6,394 nt of DNA from an uncultured Collinsella sp. (GCA_900554905.1 USJB01000076.1:1-6394); one strand, 5' to 3'; positions 1 to 5,432 are shown, counted from the stretch's first letter. Notes: a model not told the origin generated them from the sequence alone. Program-made: numbers and translations.

Positions 1-212
1 AGGAACACGCGCTTACCCTTGACCCCGTTGACACCCGTAATGTCCTTGAGGTAGACGATCTTGGTATGGGTGCCGAAGAAGTCGTTCTTCACGACCGCCT
101 CGATACGATTGGGATAGATGCTTATTCCCTTGAAAACGCCGGCACCCTTATCGTGAAACAGCAACGTGTTGTTATCCACGCGCGCCACCCCCATGGAGTT
201 CGATAAAACCAT
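1..212 (-). CDS. Partial gene, PH-like small protein (N-terminal part)
   Basis: An open frame on the minus strand starts at ATG 212-210 and leaves the window at position 1, giving the first 70 residues. It begins MVLSNSMGVARVDNNTLLFH and continues with alternating hydrophobic strands (GVFKGISIYP, RIEAVV, KIVYLKDITGV). This pattern resembles the first strands of bacterial PH-like domains, which in Coriobacteria are often joined to a SHOCT tail; that assignment is by pattern only. An in-frame stop at 230-228 limits the start to GTG 224, ATG 212 or ATG 194. None has a good Shine-Dalgarno sequence, so the start is uncertain. The role is unknown. It is divergent from the HicB-like gene on its right. 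Confidence 0.6.
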   Translation of the reverse strand, partial: MVLSNSMGVARVDNNTLLFHDKGAGVFKGISIYPNRIEAVVKNDFFGTHTKIVYLKDITGVNGVKGKRVF

Positions 213-224
213 CTCTATGACCAC

Positions 225-230
225 ATTTTA
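225..230 (-). promoter_or_regulatory. Possible -10 element for the PH-like gene
   Basis: The minus strand reads TAAAAT here, one mismatch from the TATAAT consensus. It ends 12 bases before ATG 212. No convincing -35 hexamer is visible at the usual spacing. If this -10 is real, transcription would start only a few bases before the ATG, which would fit the missing ribosome binding site (a leaderless or near-leaderless message). Confidence 0.3.
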
Positions 231-334
231 GTCACTGCAAACCCTTTTCGCGGTCGTGCGCAGAGCACCAAAATCGTGTCCGCACGAGGCCTTAAACTAG
301 AAACAATAAAGGTGTTCGATACGCTTGGTGGGCT

Positions 335-363
335 CTTAGGATGTTCCTCAAATCGCCGGCATC
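335..363 (+). pseudogene. Possible remnant of a hicA toxin 3' end
   Basis: In one plus-strand frame 335-355 reads LRMFLKS. Moving one base back at 355 gives AGI at 355-363. Together they resemble the conserved HicA C-terminus (a Gly-Thr-Leu-Arg, Ile-Leu-Lys, Ala-Gly-Ile pattern). The segment ends 14 bases before the hicB-like start, which is where hicA normally ends in a hicAB pair. The codons lie in different frames and no intact Gly-Ser-His motif can be read upstream, so this could at most be a degraded relic. The match is short and may be chance. Confidence 0.25.
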
Positions 364-370
364 GGAGGAG
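364..370 (+). promoter_or_regulatory. Ribosome binding site fixing the hicB-like start
   Basis: GGAGGAG lies seven bases before ATG 378. It decides the start, because the same frame is open upstream to ATG 276, which has no such site and would add 34 residues rich in Arg and unlike the family. Confidence 0.75.
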
Positions 371-377
371 GTCTTAC

Positions 378-746
378 ATGGTTTACGTATGGGAATTCGA
401 GTTCTTTGATTCGGACGGCATTGTCGATGCTGTGCCATGTGGCTCGCTGGGCGGAGGAGGAACGTTTGGCTCCGACCTAAACGACGCTGTCGAAAGCGCC
501 GCTGATTTTCTCGCATGTATGGTCGACGATCACCTTATGGGTGGCATTGAACTTCCCGTGCCAGACTTCGGACATGAGCCGCGACACGGCGGCAAGATTA
601 TCGCCGTAGCCGTCAGCCGCGAACTCGCCGACATCCCCGCCGTCACTACAGCGGATGCCGCGCGTATGCTCGGTGTTAGCTCAGCACGGGTATCGCAACT
701 GATAAATGCAGGGCTGTTGGATTCATGGAAGGATGGCACCAAGTGA
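378..746 (+). CDS. HicB-like antitoxin with helix-turn-helix, truncated by TGA
   Basis: The product from ATG 378 is 122 residues. Residues 1-80 have the HicB layout: a strand (MVYVWEFEFFDSDG), a Gly-rich turn (CGSLGGGGTFGSD), a helix with Asn-Asp-Ala-Val-Glu-Ser-Ala, then a strand ending IIAVAVS. Residues 89-117 form a helix-turn-helix (VTTADAARMLGVSSARVSQL, then INAGLLDSWKDG). HicB proteins neutralise the HicA mRNA interferase and repress their own operon through such a DNA-binding domain; that function is family knowledge. The frame stops at TGA 744-746 and then continues open for 27 codons that look like the natural C-terminus, so this is probably a nonsense-truncated gene. No intact hicA lies beside it. 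The DNA-binding helix is kept, so an orphan regulator is possible. Confidence 0.7.
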   Translation: MVYVWEFEFFDSDGIVDAVPCGSLGGGGTFGSDLNDAVESAADFLACMVDDHLMGGIELPVPDFGHEPRHGGKIIAVAVSRELADIPAVTTADAARMLGVSSARVSQLINAGLLDSWKDGTK

Positions 747-830
747 ATGGTGTCCAAAGCTTCCATCGAGGCACGACTCGCCGACGCGCCAAAGGCAGGG
801 CGCCCAAAAGAGGTCCCTATTGCTGTATAA
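747..830 (+). pseudogene. Cut-off C-terminal tail of the HicB-like antitoxin
   Basis: Directly after the TGA, in the same frame, 27 codons read MVSKASIEARLADAPKAGRP followed by KEVPIAV and TAA at 828-830. A basic tail of the form SKASIEARL...PKAGRPK after a helix-turn-helix and a WKDG turn is what I expect at the end of HicB/HTH proteins of this type. The intact protein would be about 150 residues. The arrangement TGA-ATG might allow reinitiation and a separate 27-residue peptide, but a single C-to-T change (CGA Arg to TGA) is the simpler reading. Confidence 0.55.
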
Positions 831-873
831 GGCGAGGCTACTGCGCACTTTTATTCCACACGATGTTTTCAGC

Positions 874-898
874 CTGGTATAAACAAGTTCAATACCAG
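874..898. repeat. Inverted repeat in the convergent gap
   Basis: CTGGTAT (874-880) and ATACCAG (892-898) are perfect inverted repeats around an 11-base loop. They lie between the end of the HicB tail and the end of the SHOCT gene, which face each other. A transcript from either side could fold a 7-bp hairpin, but neither side is followed by a T run, so it is at best a weak terminator. A protein-binding site is the alternative. Apart from this hairpin, 831-924 holds nothing I recognise. Confidence 0.4.
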
Positions 899-924
899 AA
901 TGCAAATCCAACCATCGTGTCTAA

Positions 925-1392
925 TTACGAAAGAATTTTCGCCTTTTCTGCAGCAAACTCTTCCTCGGTAAGTACTCCACTTTCACGCAGCGCTGCAAGC
1001 CTCTCGAGCCTTGCAGCTACATCACCACTATCCACCAGCGTCTCAATAGTCTGTGAGACCTGCGGATACTGCTCGAGCTCCTTCGATAGGGCATCGACTA
1101 TCTCGGCAATATTCTTTGCATTTTTGCCCCCGTTTAATACGTTTGCCCTGACCTTAGATGACGAGTTGACAGTAACGCCAGATCCGCCTTCAACTGGAAC
1201 AACCGAAATACTGATATTTTCACCCCAGGACCAAAGGCTCATACCAATCTCGGCTGCAACTGTTCTTGTTGTGGGCGATGCGCTATCAACTTTTACTTTA
1301 GGTAGCTTTTCCATAGCTGCCTTCAAGGCATTAAACGTGTCGTCAGGAGAATACGGTACCTGAATCTGAAGCTGCTGATCCGCAAAACCCAT
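925..1392 (-). CDS. SHOCT-domain protein of unknown function
   Basis: The product is 155 residues. ATG 1392-1390 is supported by GGAGG at 1404-1400, seven bases upstream. Residues 1-110 are an uncharacterised alpha/beta domain: a strand (QLQIQVPYSPDD), a helix (TFNALKAAMEKLP), then strands VKVDSAS, TRTVAAEIG, ISISVVPVEGG and SGVTVNSSS, and a helix NAKNIAEIVDALSKELEQ. This could be a helix-grip or Bet v1-like fold, by eye only. Residues 126-154 match the SHOCT motif (LERLAALRESGVLTEEEF, then AAEKAKIL), a short C-terminal oligomerisation or tethering module found in many unrelated bacterial proteins. No signal peptide or membrane segment is present, so it is probably cytoplasmic. Base composition is lower in GC than the neighbours (26 of 60 bases at both 1081-1140 and 1261-1320, against 39 of 60 at 5461-5520). 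Confidence 0.85.
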   Translation of the reverse strand: MGFADQQLQIQVPYSPDDTFNALKAAMEKLPKVKVDSASPTTRTVAAEIGMSLWSWGENISISVVPVEGGSGVTVNSSSKVRANVLNGGKNAKNIAEIVDALSKELEQYPQVSQTIETLVDSGDVAARLERLAALRESGVLTEEEFAAEKAKILS

Positions 1393-1431
1393 AATCCGGC
1401 CTCCGCTTCTACAAGATTAAGGCTATCGGCA

Positions 1432-1459
1432 ATGTTAGCACGTTCCCAGCACTTTTAAA
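1432..1459 (-). promoter_or_regulatory. Possible promoter of the SHOCT gene
   Basis: On the minus strand TTTAAA (1459-1454) and TAACAT (1437-1432) are separated by 16 bases, each matching four of six consensus positions. Transcription would start about 30 bases before the ribosome binding site and ATG 1392. It would make the SHOCT gene a separate unit from the zinc-ribbon gene upstream, but read-through is equally possible since no terminator is visible between them. Confidence 0.25.
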
Positions 1460-1464
1460 TTCAT

Positions 1465-2838
1465 CTAATGACCTTGTGATGCAGCCCGACACCCCGGCGC
1501 CACTCCCCTACTTCCCAAATAGCGCACCCAGCAGACCGCGGCGTTTGGGCTTTTCTTCTCGGTAGGAACCCTCGGCTGCGGCCGCCACCTGTCGCGGCTG
1601 CTCGCCGCCTCCACGGCGCACGATCTGGTACAGGAAGGGCGATTTAACGTATTTGACCTCGAAGGGCGTGGCGTGCTCTCACCGGACAGATGCAGACTCG
1701 GATTGAGCGGTGCCACGATATGCGTTTCGCGCTTGTCGCTAAACACCACCGCGGCCGCACGACCCGTCTGGCCGTTTACGGCAATGCGCACCTGCTCGCC
1801 ATCGCGGCCATCCGTCGCCGGACGATCGACAAAGTAGACCGGCACCATCACTAGGCCGTCCTTATGCTTGCGGGCCTTGCGCGCCCAGGTGCGGATGCTC
1901 TTTTTATTGAGCCCCAGCACCGCCTCGGCATCGTTGCCGGCAATGTCGAGCGCCAACTTATCAATGACCACCTGGTCCTTGGTAGACGCATCGACGGAGA
2001 CAACGCGGAAGTCGCCTTCCTGCATGGCGGGATCGAACGGCCCAACCTTGGCAAAGTCCCACGGCTCCAAAATGCCCATAAGACGAACGTCCAGGTAGTT
2101 TGCCCGCGGATACGCCCAGTCGAGCACCTCGTAGTACACCAAGGTCTCCTTGCTCAGGCCCTTGCCCGGGAAGGACGCCATCATGCGCAAATCCGCGAGC
2201 GCCATGGGGAAGTAGAAGAGCATCATGTCGTTTTGGATCGCGTCTTCCACGTCGTGCCCGGCAAAGGCGTCGGGGTACTGGCGCACCAGCTGCAGCGCGT
2301 TGGCGCGCGCCTGCTGCGGCGAGATTTCACAAGGAACGCCCTGCCCAGGTACATACTCCGCACCCACGCCCATGGTCAGGCGCTTGCTGAAGGTACCGGG
2401 CTTGAGCAGGTCGGCAACGCCGATCTTATTGCCGCAGGACGGGCATTCAAACACGCACTGAGTGGACTCGCCTTCAAAGGATGCGCCGCAGAAGGGGCAC
2501 GGGATGCTCACGTGCGTAGCCTCTTGGAACTCCTGCGCCGTGCCACGGTCCTCCCATAGCAGATGCTCCAAAACCGACTGATTGCGCCAGTACGAATTAA
2601 AGAAATACCAGTCCGGGTCCTCCGGGCGCTCGAGCTGCGAGACGTGCGTGAGCTTGAGCAGCCCGTCAACCACCGTCAACGGCGTATGACGGATACCCAG
2701 GACGCTCTTGGGCTCCCCCGCATCGGCCTGCCACGGAACGACCGTGCCGCAATAGGCGCACTCAAAGCTGCGCTTAGCTTGGTGCGAGTACATAGGGCCG
2801 CCGCAGTTTTGACATTTAATGGCAAACATCTCGTCCAT
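1465..2838 (-). CDS. Double zinc-ribbon protein with frameshifted C-terminus
   Basis: ATG 2838-2836 is chosen because AGGAGG (2852-2847) lies eight bases before it; the frame is open 17 codons further up, without a site. Residues 9-30 form a TFIIB-type zinc ribbon (C9, C12, C27, C30). A second Cys4 knuckle follows at C114, C117, C132, C135. Residues 140-387 are a large soluble domain with many aromatics (MMLFYFPMALADLRMM, VMVPVYFVDRP, GRAAAVVFSDKRETHIVAPL), and no membrane segment is clear. Function is unknown; the ribbons suggest nucleic-acid or protein binding, which is inference. The first 387 residues look coherent, but the last 70 (ESTPRPSRS..., down to the stop at 1465) are a low-complexity Arg/Ser/Pro stretch typical of an out-of-frame reading. 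The natural ending is in the -1 frame at 1508-1678. One missing base, real or a sequencing error, would explain this. Confidence 0.75.
   Translation of the reverse strand: MDEMFAIKCQNCGGPMYSHQAKRSFECAYCGTVVPWQADAGEPKSVLGIRHTPLTVVDGLLKLTHVSQLERPEDPDWYFFNSYWRNQSVLEHLLWEDRGTAQEFQEATHVSIPCPFCGASFEGESTQCVFECPSCGNKIGVADLLKPGTFSKRLTMGVGAEYVPGQGVPCEISPQQARANALQLVRQYPDAFAGHDVEDAIQNDMMLFYFPMALADLRMMASFPGKGLSKETLVYYEVLDWAYPRANYLDVRLMGILEPWDFAKVGPFDPAMQEGDFRVVSVDASTKDQVVIDKLALDIAGNDAEAVLGLNKKSIRTWARKARKHKDGLVMVPVYFVDRPATDGRDGEQVRIAVNGQTGRAAAVVFSDKRETHIVAPLNPSLHLSGESTPRPSRSNTLNRPSCTRSCAVEAASSRDRWRPQPRVPTEKKSPNAAVCWVRYLGSRGVAPGCRAASQGH
1508..1678 (-). pseudogene. True C-terminus of the zinc-ribbon protein, in the -1 frame
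   Basis: Reading from GAG at 1678-1676 gives EHATPFEVKYVKSPFLYQIV, then a Gly/Gln/Ala linker, and ends KPKRRGLLGALFGK with TAG at 1510-1508. This is a normal protein ending: a beta strand pair, a flexible linker and a basic amphipathic tail. The upstream frame reaches GGT-GAG at 1683-1678, and the two GAG codons overlap by one base. An ancestral GAGGAG that lost one G would join the frames exactly, giving a protein of about 443 residues. Confidence 0.65.
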
Positions 2839-2866
2839 GGAAACGTCCTCCTTTGCACAGGGGCTG

Positions 2867-2885
2867 TCGACATTAAGTATGTCGA
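2867..2885. promoter_or_regulatory. Palindromic operator candidate upstream of the zinc-ribbon gene
   Basis: TCGACAT (2867-2873) and ATGTCGA (2879-2885) form a perfect 7+7 inverted repeat with a 5-base centre (TAAGT). It lies 28 bases above the zinc-ribbon ATG and covers the most likely -10 hexamer, a usual place for a dimeric repressor to bind. It is also within reach of the divergent transporter promoter. The regulator is unknown. Confidence 0.45.
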
Positions 2886-2904
2886 GCAAACAGGCACATG
2901 CCCA
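2876..2904 (-). promoter_or_regulatory. Possible promoter of the zinc-ribbon gene
   Basis: On the minus strand TGGGCA (2904-2899) and CATACT (2881-2876) are 17 bases apart, each with four of six consensus matches. The -10 falls inside the inverted repeat at 2867-2885. A second inverted repeat, CACATG (2895-2900) with CATGTG (2909-2914), overlaps the -35. Confidence 0.3.
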
Positions 2905-3017
2905 TACCCATGTGGCCCAAAATGGACCACCCAGGCAGACGAGAAGGCTCGCTCGTTAGCACCGGCAGACTATTGCTGCATTTTCTGAGCATCGGTGCAC
3001 GGCGCCCCCGCGCGAGC

Positions 3018-3023
3018 TACACT
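3018..3023 (+). promoter_or_regulatory. Possible -10 element of the cation efflux gene
   Basis: TACACT matches four of six TATAAT positions and lies 33 bases before ATG 3057, leaving room for a short leader and the ribosome binding site GAGGA at 3044-3048. No recognisable -35 is seen in the GC-rich stretch before it. Confidence 0.25.
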
Positions 3024-3056
3024 ATCCCCTTAAACATGATTGTGAGGACGACCGCT

Positions 3057-4238
3057 ATGCTATTTGTAAATCGGCTGGTACATACGCTTGTTCCCGGCAG
3101 CGAGAGCGAGCCGGTCGATGCATCTTGCCGCACCAACGCGGGTTTTGCCGCAAGCCTCATCTGCATTGGCCTCAACATCACCCTGTGCCTGGCCAAGGGC
3201 ATCGCGGGCCTGCTCGCCGGTTCCGTCTCCCTCATCGCCGACGCTTTCAACAACCTCTCCGATGCCTCGAGCAACATCGTGAGCCTGCTCGGGTTCCGCC
3301 TTGCCAGCCGCCCGGCAGACGAGGGCCACCCTTACGGCCACGGCCGCTACGAGTACCTGGCTGGTCTGTTTGTCGCCGTCCTGGTTTGTGCCGTCGGCAT
3401 CAACCTAATCCTCGAGTCGGTCACCAAGATCATCAAGCCCTCGCCCACCGTGTATTCGGCGCTCTCCATGGCTGCCCTTGTTCTGTCCATGCTCGTCAAA
3501 TTCTGGATGGCAGCGTTCAACCGCACGCTGGGCGATCGCATCGACTCCGAAACGCTCATCGCCACGGCGCAGGACTCCAAAAACGACGTCATCACCTCGG
3601 GCTCGGTCTTGGTGGCGGCGCTTATTTCGCAGACGACCGGCTTTGATCTCGATGGCTGGGCAGGCCTGGGTGTGGGCATCTTCATCTGCATCAGCGGCCT
3701 GGGCCTGGTGCGCGACGCCATCAGCCCGTTGCTGGGGCAAGCGCCCGACCCCAAGCTCGTCCAGGCAATCCGCGACAAGATCATGTCCTATCCGCAGGTC
3801 TTGGGCACACACGACCTCATGGTGCACGACTACGGCCCCGGTCGTCAGTTTGCCAGCGCCCACGTGGAGATGCCCGGCGAGGGCGACGCGTTTGAGCACC
3901 ACGAGATTCTGGACACCATCGAGCACGACATCAAGCGCCAGATGGGCATTGGTATCACACTGCACTGCGACCCCATCGCGACAACCGGCGATGACTTGCG
4001 CGGCTGGGTCAAGCGCGGCGTCATGCAGATCGATCCCGCGCTCTCCATCCACGACCTGCACGAGCACGATGGCTTTGTGTCATTTGACCTTGTGCGTCCC
4101 GACGGCTTTGACATATCCGACGAGGAGCTGCTGGGGCTCGTCACGCGCATCGTGCACGAGCGCCGACCCGATGCCTCATGCGTCGTTACGTTTGACTCGG
4201 GCTTTAGCTCGCCCGACCGTCCGGCCGAGCAACTGTAG
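3057..4238 (+). CDS. Cation diffusion facilitator (CDF) family metal efflux transporter
   Basis: The product is 393 residues. ATG 3057 is chosen for GAGGA at 3044-3048, eight bases upstream; the frame runs up to 2898 but those codons look non-coding. CDF proteins exchange cytoplasmic divalent metal ions for protons across the membrane as dimers. Six membrane segments fall near residues 29-51, 54-80, 100-122, 132-155, 170-190 and 195-220. The transport site is visible as N65-xxx-D69 in segment 2 (ADAFNNLSDASSN) and D173-xxx-D177 in segment 5 (QDSKND); GHPYGHGRYEY after segment 2 is a family hallmark. Residues 229-306 are the cytoplasmic dimer domain, ending in the metal-ligand pattern H303-C-D305. 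Residues 310-393 are a further soluble extension, as in longer Firmicutes CDF proteins. Having Asn/Asp and no His at the transport site points to Mn2+ or a broad range rather than strict Zn2+; that is inference. Confidence 0.92.
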   Translation: MLFVNRLVHTLVPGSESEPVDASCRTNAGFAASLICIGLNITLCLAKGIAGLLAGSVSLIADAFNNLSDASSNIVSLLGFRLASRPADEGHPYGHGRYEYLAGLFVAVLVCAVGINLILESVTKIIKPSPTVYSALSMAALVLSMLVKFWMAAFNRTLGDRIDSETLIATAQDSKNDVITSGSVLVAALISQTTGFDLDGWAGLGVGIFICISGLGLVRDAISPLLGQAPDPKLVQAIRDKIMSYPQVLGTHDLMVHDYGPGRQFASAHVEMPGEGDAFEHHEILDTIEHDIKRQMGIGITLHCDPIATTGDDLRGWVKRGVMQIDPALSIHDLHEHDGFVSFDLVRPDGFDISDEELLGLVTRIVHERRPDASCVVTFDSGFSSPDRPAEQL

Positions 4239-4250
4239 CCTGCTTAACAG

Positions 4251-5252
4251 CTAGTTTCCCTGCGCGCCCGAGATGCCGTTTTGCAGCGCGTCCCAGGCAT
4301 TGGTAGCCATATCGCCCAGATTCTGAGCAGTATCGCCGAGGTTTTGGGCTGTATCGCCCAGCTCTTGTGCCTTGTCTCCCAACTCCTGTGCCTTGTTGCT
4401 CAAATCCTCCAGCGTATTGGAGCTCGAGCTGTCGGTACCGCTTTGGCCGCCGGACGAGTTGCCATAGCTGTTCTTGTGCGTGAGCTGAATCTCCAGTTTG
4501 CCGTTGTCGTTATAGTAGGCATTCGTAACAACCCAGTTGGAATCGATGACGGGCGTTGAGCCATCGTCGGTCAGGATCACGGCGTTCGAAAGGTCGGCTC
4601 CGCGTGACTTGAGGAGCTTCTTGGCGTTGGACCAGTACTGTCCCGGGATATCGCTCAGGTCGACGGCAGCAGACTGGGTGGTCTCGGCCTGCTCGGTCGT
4701 GGCATCGGTCGTGGCGCCCCGCTTGTTGAGCATGCCCGACACGATGGCGAACACGACCGACAAGGCAAAGAAAATCGCCAGCACGATGAGGATCTTCTTG
4801 ATCACGCTCGACGAACGCGAAGGCTTCTTCTCCTCGTCCTCGCCATACTGAGGGATGGACTTGGGATACTCACGATACGGCTCGCGCGCATATCGGTCGC
4901 GCGACTCGTAGCGCGGCTGCGCCGTGCGCGGCATATACGTCGTCTGCTGAGGCTGCGGAATGGGATTTTGCGGCAGGTTGTCATAGGGATTCGGCGTCGA
5001 GGCAGCATAAGAATCCTGCGGCGCGTAATCAAACGGATCCGGAGCTGCGTTGCCATAGGGGCCTTGCGAAGATGCAGCGTAAGAATCCTGCGCCGTGTCG
5101 CCATAGCCCATAACCCGGGTGGGCTCGGCAGAAGGCTGCGTCGCGGCGGGGTCGACATAACCGGGGTTGGGAACAACGCGGGTCGCATCGGCGCTATCGC
5201 CAGCCTGCGCGGAACCGTAGCCGCCCATCACGGTTGTCTTGTCCTGATCCAT
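4251..5252 (-). CDS. Single-pass membrane protein with PASTA-like domain and heptad-repeat tail
   Basis: The product is 333 residues. The start at ATG 5252-5250 is supported by GGAAAGGA (5268-5261), eight bases upstream. Residues 1-150 are disordered and rich in Pro, Gln, Tyr, Ala and Asp, with no signal peptide, so they are probably cytoplasmic. They contain three Thr-x-Val motifs (TTVM at 6-9, TRVV at 24-27, TRVM at 45-48) and a duplicated 14-residue block (QDSYAAS...PYxN at 55-68 and 79-92). A Lys-bounded membrane helix spans about 151-172 (IKKILIVLAIFFALSVVFAI). Residues 197-260 outside the membrane resemble a PASTA domain (DIPGQYWSNAKKLLKSRGAD, then strands ending KLEIQLTHK). A Ser/Gly linker leads to five heptads (284-318). 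The layout suggests an envelope sensor or scaffold, perhaps a Ser/Thr kinase substrate; that is inference. The gene converges on the transporter with only 12 bases between the stops. Confidence 0.8.
   Translation of the reverse strand: MDQDKTTVMGGYGSAQAGDSADATRVVPNPGYVDPAATQPSAEPTRVMGYGDTAQDSYAASSQGPYGNAAPDPFDYAPQDSYAASTPNPYDNLPQNPIPQPQQTTYMPRTAQPRYESRDRYAREPYREYPKSIPQYGEDEEKKPSRSSSVIKKILIVLAIFFALSVVFAIVSGMLNKRGATTDATTEQAETTQSAAVDLSDIPGQYWSNAKKLLKSRGADLSNAVILTDDGSTPVIDSNWVVTNAYYNDNGKLEIQLTHKNSYGNSSGGQSGTDSSSSNTLEDLSNKAQELGDKAQELGDTAQNLGDTAQNLGDMATNAWDALQNGISGAQGN
4299..4403 (-). repeat. Five tandem 21-base repeats encoding heptads
   Basis: Five consecutive 21-base units encode LSNKAQE, LGDKAQE, LGDTAQN, LGDTAQN and LGDMATN. 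Leucine recurs every seventh residue with Ala four later, an amphipathic helix or coiled-coil pattern. Unit number could vary between strains by slippage. Confidence 0.75.
4977..5090 (-). repeat. Duplicated 42-base coding block
   Basis: Two copies (5049-5090 and 4977-5018), 72 bases apart, encode QDSYAAS followed by three variable residues and PYxN. They lie in the disordered N-terminal part of the membrane protein and look like an internal duplication. Confidence 0.6.
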
Positions 5253-5297
5253 GCAACGATTCCTTTCCGTCGCGCGTGAGTCTCAAGTTATCCATGC

Positions 5298-5303
5298 ATT
5301 CTA
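5298..5303 (-). promoter_or_regulatory. Possible -10 element of the membrane-protein gene
   Basis: The minus strand reads TAGAAT, five of six consensus matches, 45 bases before ATG 5252. No good -35 is seen at the normal distance. Together with the terminator at 5371-5407 it indicates that the gene is transcribed separately from fhs. Confidence 0.4.
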
Positions 5304-5370
5304 CCCGCGCAAAAGCCTATGATGGGCAGAGTCCGTCGGTATCTACAAGACATGCGCGGGCCTAAGGATC

Positions 5371-5407
5371 AAAAAGCCCCGCCGGGCCTTGGTAGGCGCG
5401 ACGGGGC
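5371..5407 (-). terminator. Intrinsic terminator after fhs
   Basis: On the minus strand GCCCCG (5407-5402) pairs with CGGGGC (5381-5376). The stem continues inward through a T-G wobble, two pairs, one C-C mismatch and three more pairs to a six-base loop (TACCAA in the transcript). TTTTT at 5375-5371 follows at once. It lies 25 bases after the fhs stop, so it ends the fhs transcript. Confidence 0.88.
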
Positions 5408-5432
5408 GGGCAAGCGGCTATGAGCAGCAGGC

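Noticed and set aside
292..516. Minus-strand frame containing DLRNILRAHQ, which superficially looks like a HicA end
   Set aside because: It overlaps the better-supported HicB frame on the opposite strand, and the rest of the 74 codons have no HicA features.
744..746. TGA read as an amino acid (tryptophan or selenocysteine)
   Set aside because: No selenocysteine-type hairpin stands out right after it, the residue is not at a catalytic place, and the other genes in the window follow the standard bacterial code.
725..1363. Plus-strand open frame of 212 codons beginning inside the hicB end
   Set aside because: It is antisense to the SHOCT gene, which has a ribosome binding site and a recognisable domain. 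This frame is Ser/Thr/Phe-rich shadow coding with no ribosome binding site.
1864..2559. Plus-strand open frame of 231 codons
   Set aside because: It is antisense to the zinc-ribbon gene and rich in His, Arg, Ala and Val, as expected from the opposite strand of a GC-rich gene. No start signal or domain is visible.
3405..4067. Minus-strand open frame of 220 codons
   Set aside because: It is the opposite strand of the CDF transporter, with shadow-like composition (Asp/Val/Ala/Arg) and no ribosome binding site.
4239..4250. Bidirectional terminator between the converging transporter and membrane-protein genes
   Set aside because: Only four-base complementary pieces (TAGC/GCTA, CTGT/ACAG) can be found and there is no T run.
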